Positions 41,725 to 52,426 of a stretch of DNA of 64,000 nt are shown here, piece after piece. The notes beneath the pieces were generated by a model. It saw only the letters and a program-made list of their open reading frames with translations, ran no database searches and was not told the DNA's origin. Within the stretch, counting starts at the first letter, position 1. Every line of letters begins with the position of its first letter. This DNA comes from Xanthomonas chitinilytica. GTDB lineage: Bacteria > Pseudomonadota > Gammaproteobacteria > Xanthomonadales > Xanthomonadaceae. Where the stretch lies: contig NZ_JAPCHY010000003.1 in NCBI RefSeq assembly GCF_026107455.2, positions 186,001-250,000 on the forward strand. Direction: 5' to 3'. The position numbers were made by a program, and so were the translations under genes.

Positions 41725-42882
41725 TCAGGCCAGGAACAGCTCGATCACGTCGTTGGTGAAGCGCCGTCCCAGCGCGGTGGGACGCACACTGCCGGCGTCG
41801 GTTTGCAGCCAGCCGCGTTCGCTGGCCGCGGCCAGTGCCGGGGCGATGACATGGCGATCCAGCCCGGTGCGGACCTCGAAGTCGGCCAACGCAAAACCCT
41901 CGTGCAACCGCAGCAGGTTGAGCATGTATTCGAACGGCAGGCGGTCGGCGCCGACGATCTCGTCGCCGCCGATGGCCTGGGCGCTGCCGGCGCCGGCCAT
42001 GTAGGCCTGCGGATGCTTGTGCTTCCAGCGCCGCAGCACGTGCTGGCCGGCGCCGGAGCTGATCTTGCCGTGGGCGCCGGCGCCGATGCCGAGGTAGTCG
42101 CCGAAGCGCCAGTAGTTGAGGTTGTGCGCGCACTGCCGGCCCGGCTGCGCGTAGCCGCTGACTTCGTACTGCGCGTAGCCGGCGTCGGCCAGCATCGCCT
42201 GGCAGTGTTCCTGGATGTCCCAGGCCGCATCGTCGTCGGGAATGCCCTGCGGCGGCCGCGCGAAGAACAGCGTGTTCGGCTCCAGCGTCAGCTGGTAGTG
42301 CGACAGGTGGGCGGGGCGCAGCGCGAAGGCGCGCTCCAGGTCGGCCTCGGCCTGCGCCAGCGTCTGCTGCGGCAGCGCGTACATCAGGTCGATGTTGAAG
42401 TTGTCGTAGCCGGCGTCCTGCGCCAGCTTGACCGCGCGTTCGGCCTCGCCGCTGTCGTGGATGCGGCCCAGGCGCTGCAGCGCGGCGTCGTCGAAGCTCT
42501 GGATGCCGAAGCTGATGCGGTTGACGCCGGCGGCCAGGTAGCGGTCGAAGCGGCCGTGCTCGGCGGTGCCGGGGTTGGTCTCCAGCGTCACTTCCAGGTT
42601 CGGCGCGAAGCGCAGCCGGGCGCTGGCCGCCTGCAGGAAGCGGTCGATCGCCTCCGGCGGGAACAGGCTGGGGGTGCCGCCGCCGAAGAACACGCTGTTG
42701 ACCACCCGGCCCCAGACCAGTGGCAGGTCGAAGTCGAGGTCGCGGATCAGCGCGTCCACGTAGTCCTCGAACGGCAACACGCCCTTGGCCGCATGCGAGT
42801 TGAAATCGCAGTACGGGCATTTGCGCACGCACCAGGGCAGGTGCACGTACAGCGACAGCGGTGGCGGAATCAGCGTGGTCAC
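41725..42882 (-). CDS. hemW: HemW, radical SAM haem chaperone
   Basis: A 385-residue radical SAM protein with the 4Fe-4S motif C18xxxC22xxC25 (CVRKCPYC). The sequence is closer to HemW than to the coproporphyrinogen oxidase HemN, and HemW transfers haem to respiratory enzymes. GGGTPSLFPPEAI and NRISFGIQSFDD are conserved. It follows the rph-rdgB series on the same strand. Confidence 0.94.
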   Translation of the reverse strand: MTTLIPPPLSLYVHLPWCVRKCPYCDFNSHAAKGVLPFEDYVDALIRDLDFDLPLVWGRVVNSVFFGGGTPSLFPPEAIDRFLQAASARLRFAPNLEVTLETNPGTAEHGRFDRYLAAGVNRISFGIQSFDDAALQRLGRIHDSGEAERAVKLAQDAGYDNFNIDLMYALPQQTLAQAEADLERAFALRPAHLSHYQLTLEPNTLFFARPPQGIPDDDAAWDIQEHCQAMLADAGYAQYEVSGYAQPGRQCAHNLNYWRFGDYLGIGAGAHGKISSGAGQHVLRRWKHKHPQAYMAGAGSAQAIGGDEIVGADRLPFEYMLNLLRLHEGFALADFEVRTGLDRHVIAPALAAASERGWLQTDAGSVRPTALGRRFTNDVIELFLA

Positions 42883-42910
42883 GGACGGGAGATGGCGGCG
42901 ATGGAGTGAT

Positions 42911-43447
42911 TCAGCAAGGGTTGCCGGCGCGGTCGACGACCGGCAGGCGCAGGCGTGGCTGGACGCTGGCGACGGCGGCGAGCACGGCCTGGAACAGCGC
43001 GCCGTCGCTGCGGTTGAATGGATGGGTATCGATCACCGCGACCCGGTTCCAGCCGCGGTGCGCGGCGGGGCGCAGCTGCAGCACGAGATGTCCGGCCGGA
43101 CTGCTGCGGACCTGCGGCCACTGCAGCAGGCCCGCGGACTGCACCTCGCCGGCAGCGAAGCCGCGGCGACGGAAACCGGTGCCGACGCCGCGCACCACGA
43201 TCCGGCCATCGTCATGGATCCGCACCTGCTGGGTGGCGGACAGGCCGGCGACGATCAGCCAGCCCAGCCATGTCAGCCCGGCGATGGCCAGTGCGGCCTG
43301 CCACGGCAGCGCGCCCCCGGCATGGGGCAACAGCGCGCCCGCCGCCAGCAGTACGGCAGCCAGGATCGCGGTCACCCGCGTACCCGGCACCAGGAAGGCG
43401 CGGTAACTGCTGCGGAAACGGCGTGCCGGTGCGGCCGCCGCGTTCAC
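42911..43447 (-). CDS. two-helix membrane protein in the rdgB-hemW operon, unknown
   Basis: A 178-residue protein with two adjacent membrane helices (~25-45 and ~50-72) and a C-terminal soluble PH-like beta domain. The start is a GTG overlapping the rdgB stop (GTGA). The function is unknown. Its tight fit between rdgB and hemW suggests it is a real, co-transcribed gene. Confidence 0.75.
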   Translation of the reverse strand: MNAAAAPARRFRSSYRAFLVPGTRVTAILAAVLLAAGALLPHAGGALPWQAALAIAGLTWLGWLIVAGLSATQQVRIHDDGRIVVRGVGTGFRRRGFAAGEVQSAGLLQWPQVRSSPAGHLVLQLRPAAHRGWNRVAVIDTHPFNRSDGALFQAVLAAVASVQPRLRLPVVDRAGNPC

Positions 43448-44040
43448 TGGCCGCCCAGGCGGGCGCGCAGCGCGGCCAGCGCCTTGCCGCGGTGGCTGAG
43501 GGTGTTCTTCAGTGCCGGTTCCATCTGCGCGGCGGTCAGGCCGTGGACCGGGTCCAGGAACACCGGGTTGTAGCCGAATCCGTGATGGCCGCGGCGCTCG
43601 TCCAGGATCACGCCTTCCCAGCTGCCTTCGCAGATCAGCGGCTGCGGGTCTTCGGCGTGGCGCAGCAGCACGATCACCGCGTAGAAGCGCGCGCTGCGCC
43701 GCCCTGCCGGCACCTCGCGCAGCGCCTCCAGCAGCTTGCTGTTGTTGGCGTCGTCGTCGGTGGGCGAACCGGCGTAGCGGGCGCTGTACAGGCCGGGGGC
43801 GCCGTCGAGCGCATCGACGATCAGGCCCGAATCGTCGGCCAGCGCCGGCAGACCGGTCACGCGGCAGGCATGACGGGCCTTGATCAGCGCGTTCTCGACG
43901 AAGGTCAGCCCGGTCTCGGGCACGTCGTCCACGCCCAGTTCCTTCTGCGGGACGATCGCGTAGGGCAGGCCGGCGAGCATCGCCTGCAGTTCGCGCAGCT
44001 TGCCGGCGTTGCCGCTGGCCAGGACGATCCGGTTCATCAT
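43444..44040 (-). CDS. rdgB: non-canonical purine NTP pyrophosphatase
   Basis: A 198-residue Ham1/RdgB enzyme that hydrolyses dITP, XTP and ITP to the monophosphate and PPi. It has IVLASGNAGKLRELQ, TFVENALIKARHA, ALADDSGLIVDAL and GFGYNPVFLDP. Start MM: two ATGs in tandem overlap the stop of the VOC gene. It is part of an rph-VOC-rdgB-membrane protein-hemW series. Confidence 0.97.
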   Translation of the reverse strand: MMNRIVLASGNAGKLRELQAMLAGLPYAIVPQKELGVDDVPETGLTFVENALIKARHACRVTGLPALADDSGLIVDALDGAPGLYSARYAGSPTDDDANNSKLLEALREVPAGRRSARFYAVIVLLRHAEDPQPLICEGSWEGVILDERRGHHGFGYNPVFLDPVHGLTAAQMEPALKNTLSHRGKALAALRARLGGQ

Positions 44041-44419
44041 TTCGGCTCCAGCAGGTCCCAGGTGTTGCCGTACAGGTCGCGGAACACCGCGACGGTGGCA
44101 TAGGGCTCCTCGCGCGGGGTTTCCAGGAACTCGACGCCGCGCGCCTGCATCGCCTCGTAGTCGCGCCGGAAATCGTCGGTATGCAGGAAGAAACCGACGC
44201 GGCCGCCGGTCTGGTCGCCGATGCGCGCACGCTGCGTGTCGTTGCTGGCGCGCGCCAGCAGCAGTGCCGCGCCGCGGTCGCCGCCCGGGCCGACCACCAC
44301 CCAGCGCTTGCTGCCCTGGTCGCTGTCCTCGATCAGTTCGAAGCCCAGCATCCCGGTGTACCAGGCAATGGCTTCGTCGTAGTCGGCCACCACCAGCGTG
44401 GCCAGGGCCAGGCGTCGCT

Positions 44420-44423
<4 letters not shown>
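44037..44423 (-). CDS. VOC-fold protein in the rph-rdgB operon
   Basis: A 128-residue VOC/glyoxalase-fold protein ([50 protein letters not shown]). It overlaps rph by 4 bp upstream and rdgB by 4 bp downstream. The substrate is unknown; its place between an RNase and a nucleotide-sanitising enzyme does not by itself explain a role. Confidence 0.9.
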
Positions 44424-45148
<725 letters not shown>

Positions 45149-45259
45149 GGGGAAGTCCGGGAGTGCTCGAGGGCGGAACGGGCCGGCCGGGCCGCTGGGC
45201 GCCGGTATCCGGGGCGCGCTAGGGTACCATCCGCTCTTTGAAGCGCATCGGAAATCCGC

Positions 45260-46120
45260 ATGATTCGAAGCATGACCGCCTATGCCGGCGGCGAACGCGT
45301 GACGCCCTGGGGCACCCTCGGCTGCGAGCTGCGTTCGGTCAACCACCGTTTCCTGGAGGTGGGGGTACGCCTGCCCGAGGACCTGCGCTCGCTGGAGCCG
45401 CAACTGCGCGAGCGCATCGCCGCGCGCGTCAGCCGCGGCAAGCTGGACCTGGTGCTGCGCCTGCGCGCGCCGGAAGCGGCCGGCGCGTTGACGGTCAACG
45501 AGGCGCTGGTCGAGCAGCTGGGCGAGCTGGCGCTGCGCCTGCACGCGCGCTTTCCGGACATGCGGGTCGGCTTCACCGACCTGCTGCAGTACCCGGGCGT
45601 GCTGCAGGCCGAGTCCGCCGACGCGACGGCGCTGCAGGCCGAGGCGCTGGCGCTGCTGGACGAGACGATCGACGGCTTCGTCCAGGCGCGCGAGCGGGAG
45701 GGCGGGCAACTGGCCACGGCGATCGGCGAGCGCGTGGACGCGGTCGAGCGCATCGCCGGCGAGGTGCGCACGCTGATCCCGGCGATCCGCGAGGGCCAGC
45801 GCGCCAAGCTGGCCGCGCGCCTGGCCGACCTGCCGCACCCGGTCGATCCCGGTCGTGCCGAGCAGGAACTGGTGATGTGGCTGCAGAAACTGGACGTGGA
45901 CGAGGAGCTGGACCGGCTGAACAGCCACATCGGCGAGATCCGCCGCGTGCTGCACCAGCGCGAGCCGGTCGGGCGCCGGCTGGACTTCCTGCTGCAGGAG
46001 TTCAACCGCGAGGCCAACACCCTCGGCTCCAAGTCGGTGGACAGCCGCACCTCCAACGCCGCGGTCGAGCTCAAGGTGCTGATCGACCAGATCCGCGAGC
46101 AGGTGCAGAACATCGAGTGA
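45260..46120 (+). CDS. yicC: YicC family endoribonuclease
   Basis: A 286-residue protein ([12 protein letters not shown] at the start; [22 protein letters not shown]-terminal [22 protein letters not shown]). YicC proteins are stress-related endoribonucleases that help degrade small RNAs. It is the first gene of yicC-gmk-rpoZ-spoT-ridA-recG, a conserved order. TACCAT lies about 30 nt upstream as a weak -10. Confidence 0.95.
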   Translation: MIRSMTAYAGGERVTPWGTLGCELRSVNHRFLEVGVRLPEDLRSLEPQLRERIAARVSRGKLDLVLRLRAPEAAGALTVNEALVEQLGELALRLHARFPDMRVGFTDLLQYPGVLQAESADATALQAEALALLDETIDGFVQAREREGGQLATAIGERVDAVERIAGEVRTLIPAIREGQRAKLAARLADLPHPVDPGRAEQELVMWLQKLDVDEELDRLNSHIGEIRRVLHQREPVGRRLDFLLQEFNREANTLGSKSVDSRTSNAAVELKVLIDQIREQVQNIE

Positions 46121-46214
46121 CGCCAGCGGCCGGTGCGGCCGCGGCGTTTGCCGCGGCGGCCCCGGCTGGTTATCGTGCGCCGCCCCGAATCCATCGATCC
46201 AGAGACCTGAAGCG

Positions 46215-46847
46215 ATGCGTGGCACCCTCTATATCGTCGCGGCCCCGTCCGGTGCCGGCAAAAGCAGCATCGTCAACGCCACCCTGGCGCGCGACCCGCA
46301 GATAGCGCTGTCGATCTCCTTCACCTCGCGCGCACCGCGCCCGGGGGAGAAGCAGGGCCAGCACTACCACTTCGTCAGCGCCGAGGAATTCGAGCGGATG
46401 ATCGCGGTCGGCGACTTCTTCGAGCACGCCTGGGTCCATGGCGACTGGAAGGGCACCGCGCGGCAGTCGGTGGAGCCGCAGCTGGAGGCGGGACACGACG
46501 TGCTGCTGGAGATCGACTGGCAGGGCGCGCGCCAGGTGCGCGAGAAGGTGCCCGGCGCGGTCAGCGTGTTCATCCTGCCGCCGTCGCGGCGGGCGCTGGA
46601 CGAGCGCATGCGCAAGCGCGGCCAGGACAGCGAGGCGGTGATCGCCCAGCGCCTGGCGGCCGCGCGCGAGGAGATGCTGCACTACAACGAGTTCGACTAC
46701 GTCATCGTCAACGAGGACTTCGACACCGCGGTCTCGGAGATGTGCGCGATCTTCACCGCCAGCCGCCTGCGGCGCGCGGCCCAGCAGGAACGCCACGGCG
46801 CCCTGATCGCCGCGCTGCTGGACCCGGAGCCGGAGGCAAATGATTGA
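46215..46847 (+). CDS. gmk: guanylate kinase
   Basis: A 210-residue enzyme that phosphorylates GMP to GDP. The P-loop [11 protein letters not shown] lies at residues 9-19, followed by [20 protein letters not shown], and the GMP-binding part and LID are as expected. Lies between yicC and rpoZ. Besides GTP supply, guanylate kinase is a (p)ppGpp target in many bacteria, so its position before spoT is suggestive. Confidence 0.97.
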   Translation: MRGTLYIVAAPSGAGKSSIVNATLARDPQIALSISFTSRAPRPGEKQGQHYHFVSAEEFERMIAVGDFFEHAWVHGDWKGTARQSVEPQLEAGHDVLLEIDWQGARQVREKVPGAVSVFILPPSRRALDERMRKRGQDSEAVIAQRLAAAREEMLHYNEFDYVIVNEDFDTAVSEMCAIFTASRLRRAAQQERHGALIAALLDPEPEAND

Positions 46848-46874
46848 TTCGAAAGGGCGGGTTCAGGGTCCGGC

Positions 46875-46904
46875 TTGATTTCCCCCGGCCCCGGCCCGTA
46901 CAAT
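46875..46904 (+). promoter_or_regulatory. sigma70 promoter for rpoZ
   Basis: TTGATT (46875-46880), an 18-nt spacer and TACAAT (46899-46904) lie after the gmk stop. Transcription would start about 48 nt before the rpoZ ATG. Confidence 0.65.
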
Positions 46905-46958
46905 CCGCGACCTTTCCTCATCCGATCGAGCGGCCGTTGCTGGTCGCCGGGAGCCCGC

Positions 46959-47258
46959 ATGGCCCGCATTACCGTAGAAGATTGCCTGGAAGTCGTTAAC
47001 AACCGTTTCGAGCTGGTCATGATGGCGTCCAAGCGCGCCCGCCAGCTGGCCAATGGTGTCCAGGCCACCCTCGACAACAGCGAGACCGAGGACAAGCCGA
47101 CCGTGCTGGCGCTGCGCGAGATCGCCGCCCGCAAGATCGACAACCAGCTGATCGAGGAAGTCGAGAAGGCCGAGCGCGAGCGCGCCGAGCGCGAAGCGCT
47201 GGAGTGGGCCGCGGCCGAAGTCGTCGCCGACGAGGACATGTCCAAGAACGACGATTGA
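46959..47258 (+). CDS. rpoZ: RNA polymerase omega subunit
   Basis: A 99-residue subunit ([43 protein letters not shown]) that helps assemble RNA polymerase and is part of a ppGpp binding site. It has an acidic C-terminal tail. CGGGAG lies just upstream of the ATG. spoT follows after a hairpin. Confidence 0.97.
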   Translation: MARITVEDCLEVVNNRFELVMMASKRARQLANGVQATLDNSETEDKPTVLALREIAARKIDNQLIEEVEKAERERAEREALEWAAAEVVADEDMSKNDD

Positions 47259-47289
47259 CCGCGCCTGTCGCGACCATCGACGTGGACCC

Positions 47290-47320
47290 CGGAACAGCCC
47301 GCCCCGTGCGGGCTGTTCCG
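47290..47320 (+). terminator. strong hairpin between rpoZ and spoT
   Basis: CGGAACAGCCCGC and GCGGGCTGTTCCG form a perfect 13-bp stem around CCCGT. Only a short T-containing stretch follows, so it may attenuate transcription into spoT instead of stopping it fully. Confidence 0.6.
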
Positions 47321-47366
47321 CATTCCGGGGTTTGCCGTTGTACCTCCGCTGGCATAGTCTTCCGCC

Positions 47367-49526
47367 ATGAACCCAGGCCCTTCCGCCCAGGTAGCCACGC
47401 CCGCGGGCGAGGCGGTACCTGACTATGTCCTCCAGCTCGAACGTGCAGCCAGCTATCTGCCCGCCGAGCAGTTGCCGTTGCTGCGCCGCGCCTGGGAAGT
47501 GGGAGCGGCCGCGCATGCCGGGCAGACGCGCAAGTCGGGCGAGCCGTACATCACCCATCCGGTGGCGGTGGCGCGGGTGCTGGCCGAACTGGGGCTGGAT
47601 GTCGAGGCGCTGATCGCGGCGATCCTGCACGACACCATCGAGGACACCCCGCTCACCCGCGAGGAACTGGCCGCCGAGTTCGGCGAAGCGGTGGCCGAGC
47701 TGGTCGACGGCGTCACCAAGCTGGACAAGCTCAAGTTCCGCGACCGTCAGGAAGCGGCGGCGGAAAGCTTCCGCAAGATGCTGCTGGCGATGTCGCGCGA
47801 CCTGCGCGTGATCATGATCAAGCTGGCCGACCGCCTGCACAACATGCGCACCCTGGGCGCGCAGAGTTCGGAGGCGCGCGGCCGCATCGCGCGCGAGACG
47901 CTGGAGATCTATGCGCCCATCGCCCAGCGCCTGGGTATGAGCCTGATCAAGTCCGAGCTGCAGAACCTGGGCTTCCGCGCGCTGTACCCGTGGCGCCACG
48001 CGATCCTGGAAAAGCACATCCGCAGCCAGCCGGTGGTGCGCCGCGAGGCGATGGCGCAGGTGGAGGTGCAGCTGTCGCAGCGGCTGGCGCGCGAAGGGTT
48101 GGAGCACCGCCTGGTCAGCCGCATCAAGACGCCGTGGAGCATCTACAACAAGATGCGCGACGAGAACAAGAGCTTCGACCAGGTGATGGACGTGTTCGGC
48201 TTCCGCCTGGTGATGCGCAACGTGCCCAACTGCTACCACGCGCTGGGCGCGGTGCACGCCACGTTCAAGCCGCTGGACGGCCGCTTCCGCGATTTCATCG
48301 CCATTCCCAAGGCCAACGGCTACCAGTCGCTGCACACCGTGCTGTTCGGCCCGTACGGCTCGCCGATCGAAGTGCAGATCCGCACCGAGGAAATGGACCT
48401 GATCGCCGAGCGCGGCGTGGCCGCGCACTGGACCTACAAGTTCGGCGGCGACACCCCCAACAGCGCGCAGAGCCGCGCGCATGCCTGGATCGTGGAGCTG
48501 ATCGAGTCGCAGCGCGCCGCCGGCTCCTCGCTGGAGTTCCTGGACAACGTCAAGGTCGACCTGTTCCCGGACGAGGTCTACCTGTTCACGCCCAAGGGCA
48601 AGATCCTCGCTTTGCCGAGGAATTCCACCGCGCTGGACTTCGCCTACGCGGTGCATACCGACGTCGGCAACCAGGCCGTGGCCTCGCGCGTGGACAAGAA
48701 GCTGGTGCCGCTGCGCACCCGTCTGAGCAGCGGGCAGACGGTGGAGGTCATCACCGCCAAGTCGGCCACGCCCAAGCCGCAGTGGCTGGAATTCGTGGTC
48801 AGCAGCAAGGCGCGTACCGCCATCCGCCACCAGCTCAAGCAACTGGAGCACGAGGACGCGGTGCAGCTGGGCCACCGCATGCTCGACCGCGCGCTGGAGG
48901 CGATGGACAGCTCGCTGGAGCGTCTGCCCAAGGGCCGGCTGGACGCGTTCCTGGCCGAGCATCGCTATCCGCGGCTGGAAGCGCTGCTGGCCGACGTGGC
49001 GCTGGGCAACTGGATGCCGAACCAGGCCGCGCAGGCGCTGATGGCCTATGCCGAACTGCGCGGCGGCGGCCATTCCAAGCATTCGCAGGAAAAGATCCTG
49101 ATCAACGGCAGCGAGCGCGGCGTGGTCAGCTTCGCCAACTGCTGCCAGCCGATTCCCGGCGACGAGATCATGGGCTACCACACCGCCGGCAAGGGCATCG
49201 TGGTGCACCGCCTGGACTGCCCGAACCTGGCCGAGCTGCGCAAGTCGCCCGAGCGCTGGGTGCCGATCGGCTGGGATACCAGCGTCGGCGGCGACTACGA
49301 CACCTCGCTGGTGGTGGAAGTGGAGAACGGCACCGGCGTGCTGGCGCAGCTGGCGGCGGCGATCGCGCAGAGCCACTCCAACATCGAGCGGGTCGACTAC
49401 CTGGACCGCGACTTCAACGCCGCGGTGCTGTGCTTCAACATCCAGGTGCGCGACCGCAACCACCTGGCCGAAGTGATGCGGCGCCTGCGACGGTTGTCGG
49501 TGGTGCAGTCGGTGCGGCGGCAGTGA
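47367..49526 (+). CDS. spoT: bifunctional (p)ppGpp synthetase/hydrolase SpoT
   Basis: A 719-residue RSH enzyme. The hydrolase domain has H88-D89 and E92-D93 (ILHDTIED). The synthetase domain has RIKTPWSIYNKMRDEN and the EVQIRTEEMD loop. TGS (VYLFTPKGKILALPRNSTALDFAYAVHT) and a C-terminal ACT domain follow. The HD residues are intact, so hydrolysis is expected. It is the stringent-response regulator and is clustered with gmk and rpoZ, both ppGpp-linked. Confidence 0.97.
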   Translation: MNPGPSAQVATPAGEAVPDYVLQLERAASYLPAEQLPLLRRAWEVGAAAHAGQTRKSGEPYITHPVAVARVLAELGLDVEALIAAILHDTIEDTPLTREELAAEFGEAVAELVDGVTKLDKLKFRDRQEAAAESFRKMLLAMSRDLRVIMIKLADRLHNMRTLGAQSSEARGRIARETLEIYAPIAQRLGMSLIKSELQNLGFRALYPWRHAILEKHIRSQPVVRREAMAQVEVQLSQRLAREGLEHRLVSRIKTPWSIYNKMRDENKSFDQVMDVFGFRLVMRNVPNCYHALGAVHATFKPLDGRFRDFIAIPKANGYQSLHTVLFGPYGSPIEVQIRTEEMDLIAERGVAAHWTYKFGGDTPNSAQSRAHAWIVELIESQRAAGSSLEFLDNVKVDLFPDEVYLFTPKGKILALPRNSTALDFAYAVHTDVGNQAVASRVDKKLVPLRTRLSSGQTVEVITAKSATPKPQWLEFVVSSKARTAIRHQLKQLEHEDAVQLGHRMLDRALEAMDSSLERLPKGRLDAFLAEHRYPRLEALLADVALGNWMPNQAAQALMAYAELRGGGHSKHSQEKILINGSERGVVSFANCCQPIPGDEIMGYHTAGKGIVVHRLDCPNLAELRKSPERWVPIGWDTSVGGDYDTSLVVEVENGTGVLAQLAAAIAQSHSNIERVDYLDRDFNAAVLCFNIQVRDRNHLAEVMRRLRRLSVVQSVRRQ

Positions 49527-49580
49527 GCGCGGCGAACGGGTAGGGCGGGGCTTGCCCCGCTGCTTTCCTGCGGCAGCCCC

Positions 49581-49625
49581 AGCGCACCAAGATGCGCTCT
49601 ACCAGCGCACCAAGGTGCGCTCTAC
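49581..49625. repeat. two tandem palindromic repeats
   Basis: AGCGCACCAAGATGCGCTCT(AC) at 49581-49602 is repeated as AGCGCACCAAGGTGCGCTCT(AC) at 49604-49625. Each unit folds into a small GCGCACC/GGTGCGC-type hairpin. It looks like a third short intergenic repeat family. Confidence 0.75.
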
Positions 49626-49688
49626 ACGCTGGGCGGGCACATCCGGCGTGGTTCTCCACAGCCGGTGTGCAGCGCCATGCTGACAAAC

Positions 49689-49697
49689 TGTGGATAA
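49689..49697 (-). promoter_or_regulatory. perfect DnaA box
   Basis: TGTGGATAA on the plus strand is TTATCCACA on the minus strand, the exact consensus. It lies upstream of ridA, not near dnaA or dnaN, so it is not an origin. Confidence 0.6.
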
Positions 49698-49814
49698 CCG
49701 CCCGCGCGCATTGCGCGGCGGGCGTTCGCCAATGATGGCGAAAATTTGTCCAGCGCCGTCCCGCGATGGCGTCGCCCGACAGCGCCTGCGATCGGGCTGG
49801 ACGGGAGCGGACGC

Positions 49815-49820
49815 TACAAT
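49815..49820 (+). promoter_or_regulatory. -10 box for ridA
   Basis: TACAAT lies 30 nt before the ridA ATG. The -35 region is weak. Confidence 0.4.
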
Positions 49821-49849
49821 GGCCCGTCTTTTCCCAACCGGAGCTCCCC

Positions 49850-50233
<384 letters not shown>

Positions 50234-50242
50234 TCCGGCGGC

Positions 50243-52354
50243 GTGGCGCGGATGCGGGCTCCTGCCCCGGCCCTGGCCGCCATCGGCGAAGCGCCGCTGA
50301 CGGTGCTGCCCGGAGTCGGCCCGGCGGTCGCGGCCAAGCTGCAGGCGCGCGGGCTGGGCGCCCTGCAGGACCTGTGGCTGCACCTGCCGCTGCGCTACGA
50401 GGACCGCACCCGGCTGACCGCGATCGCCGCGCTGCAGCCGGGCGTGGCGGCGCAGGTGGAAGGGCGGGTGGCCGCGGTGGAGCGCGGTTTCCGCTACCGG
50501 CCGATGCTGCGGGTGGCGATCGAGGACGACACCCGCGGCACGCTGGTGCTGCGTTTCTTCCATTTCCGCGCGCAGCAGGTGGCGCAGTTCGCCATCGGCG
50601 CGCGGGTGCGCTGCTACGGCACGCCCAAGCCCGGCCAGCACGGGCTGGAGATCGTGCACCCCAGCTACCGGATACTCGGCCACGCGGGCGACGACGAACT
50701 GGGCGAAAGCCTGGACCCGGTGTATCCGGCGGTGGAGGGCATCGGTCCGGCGAGCCTGCGCCGGCTGATCGGGCAGGCGCTGGAGCGGCTGCCCGACGAG
50801 GCCGCGCTGGAACTGCTGCCGCAGGACTGGCTGGCCGGCCTGAGCCTGCCTTCGCTGCGCGAGGCGCTGCTGCTGGCGCACCGGCCGCCGCCGGGCGCCG
50901 ACCTGGCCGCCTTCGCCGCGGGCACGCATCCGGCGCAGCGGCGGCTGGCGCTGGAGGAACTGCTGGCCCACCACCTGAGCCTGCGCCGCCAGCGCATCGC
51001 GCTGCAGCGGCACCACGCGCCTTCGCTGCGCGGGCAGGGCGGACTGGTGCGGCAGCTGCGCGAATCGCTGCCGTTCCGGCTCACCGGCGCGCAGCAGCGC
51101 GTGTTCGAACAGATCCGCAAGGACCTGGCCAGGGCCCATCCGATGCTGCGGCTGGTGCAGGGCGACGTCGGCTCCGGCAAGACCGTGGTGGCGGCGCTGG
51201 CAGCGATGCTGGCGGTGGAGCGGGGCAAGCAGGTGGCGCTGGCCGCACCCACCGAGCTGCTCGCCGAGCAGCACCTGGTCAACCTGCGCGGCTGGCTCGA
51301 ACCGCTGGGCGTGCGCATCGCCTGGCTGGCCGGCAAGGTCACCGGCAAGACCCGTGCCCAGGCGCTGGCCGACGTGGCCTCCGGACAGGCACAGGTAGTG
51401 GTGGGCACCCATGCGCTGATGCAGGAAAGCGTGGTGTTCCACGATCTGGCGCTGGCCATCATCGACGAACAGCACCGCTTCGGCGTGCACCAGCGGCTGG
51501 CGCTGCGCGACAAGGGCGCGACCGGTGGCAGCGTGCCGCACCAGCTGGTGATGACCGCCACGCCGATCCCGCGCACGCTGGCGATGGCGGCGTACTCGGA
51601 CCTGGACGTATCGGCCATCGACGAACTGCCGCCGGGGCGCACGCCGGTGCAGACCAGCGTGATCAGCGCCGAGCGGCGCCCGGAACTGGTCGAGCGCATC
51701 CGCATCGCCTGTGCCGAGGGCCGGCAGGCGTACTGGGTGTGCACCCTGATCGACGAAAGCGACGAGGTCGTGGCCACCGCCGCGCAGAACACCTACGAGG
51801 CGCTGTCCGCGCAGCTGCCGGAACTGCGCGTCGGCCTGGTGCACGGGCGCATGAAGGCGGCGGAGAAGCAGGCGGCGATGCGCGCGTTCAAGCAGGGCGA
51901 GACCGGCCTGCTGGTCGCCACCACGGTGATCGAGGTCGGCGTGGACGTGCCCAACGCCTCGCTGATGATCATCGAGAACGCCGAGCGCCTGGGGCTGGCG
52001 CAGCTGCACCAGTTGCGCGGGCGCGTCGGTCGCGGCGCGGCGGCGTCGCGCTGCGTGCTGATGTACCAGGCGCCATTGTCGGCGATGGCGCGGCAGCGGC
52101 TGGAAACCATGCGCCAGACCAGCGACGGCTTCCTGATCGCCGAGAAGGACCTGGAACTGCGCGGCCCGGGCGAACTGCTCGGCACCCGGCAGACCGGGCT
52201 GGCGGCGTTCCGGGTGGCGGACCTGGTGCGCGACGCCGCGCTGCTGCCGGATATCCACGCCCTGGGCGAGCGCCTGCTGGTGGAGTCGCCGGCGCTGGCC
52301 GAGCGCATCGTCGCGCGCTGGATCGGCGGCGCGGTGCGCTACGCCGCGGCGTGA
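50243..52354 (+). CDS. recG: ATP-dependent DNA helicase RecG
   Basis: A 703-residue fork-reversing helicase. It has an N-terminal wedge/OB part (LPGVGPAVAAKLQARGLGALQDLWLHLPLRYEDR), the Walker A motif GDVGSGKT, the DEQH box in IIDEQHRFGVHQR, TATPIPRTL, and helicase C with RGRVGRG. The start is taken as GTG at 50243; ATG at 50252 is equally possible. It is 9 nt after ridA, so likely co-transcribed. Confidence 0.95.
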   Translation: MARMRAPAPALAAIGEAPLTVLPGVGPAVAAKLQARGLGALQDLWLHLPLRYEDRTRLTAIAALQPGVAAQVEGRVAAVERGFRYRPMLRVAIEDDTRGTLVLRFFHFRAQQVAQFAIGARVRCYGTPKPGQHGLEIVHPSYRILGHAGDDELGESLDPVYPAVEGIGPASLRRLIGQALERLPDEAALELLPQDWLAGLSLPSLREALLLAHRPPPGADLAAFAAGTHPAQRRLALEELLAHHLSLRRQRIALQRHHAPSLRGQGGLVRQLRESLPFRLTGAQQRVFEQIRKDLARAHPMLRLVQGDVGSGKTVVAALAAMLAVERGKQVALAAPTELLAEQHLVNLRGWLEPLGVRIAWLAGKVTGKTRAQALADVASGQAQVVVGTHALMQESVVFHDLALAIIDEQHRFGVHQRLALRDKGATGGSVPHQLVMTATPIPRTLAMAAYSDLDVSAIDELPPGRTPVQTSVISAERRPELVERIRIACAEGRQAYWVCTLIDESDEVVATAAQNTYEALSAQLPELRVGLVHGRMKAAEKQAAMRAFKQGETGLLVATTVIEVGVDVPNASLMIIENAERLGLAQLHQLRGRVGRGAAASRCVLMYQAPLSAMARQRLETMRQTSDGFLIAEKDLELRGPGELLGTRQTGLAAFRVADLVRDAALLPDIHALGERLLVESPALAERIVARWIGGAVRYAAA

Positions 52355-52426
52355 CCGCGGTGGCCGCGCTTCCGTTGTCATGCGGCCGATGCCAGACTCC
52401 ATGGCCAACCAGAAGCGAAAGAGAAG

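Larger units (their letters stand above)
49527..49849. other. 323-nt gap with repeats and DnaA-box-like sites
   Basis: No gene is seen. It holds a GCGGGGC/GCCCCGC hairpin (49545-49560) after spoT, two 22-nt direct repeats (49581-49625), a perfect TTATCCACA-type DnaA box (49689-49697, minus strand) and a second, imperfect box (TTCTCCACA) about 30 bp upstream. Confidence 0.6.

Noticed and set aside
46121..46214. Terminator between yicC and gmk
   Set aside because: The GC-rich CCGCGGC repeats form weak, overlapping foldings with no T-run.
49640..49740. Chromosomal replication origin
   Set aside because: One perfect and one imperfect DnaA box without dnaA, dnaN or an AT-rich unwinding region is not enough.
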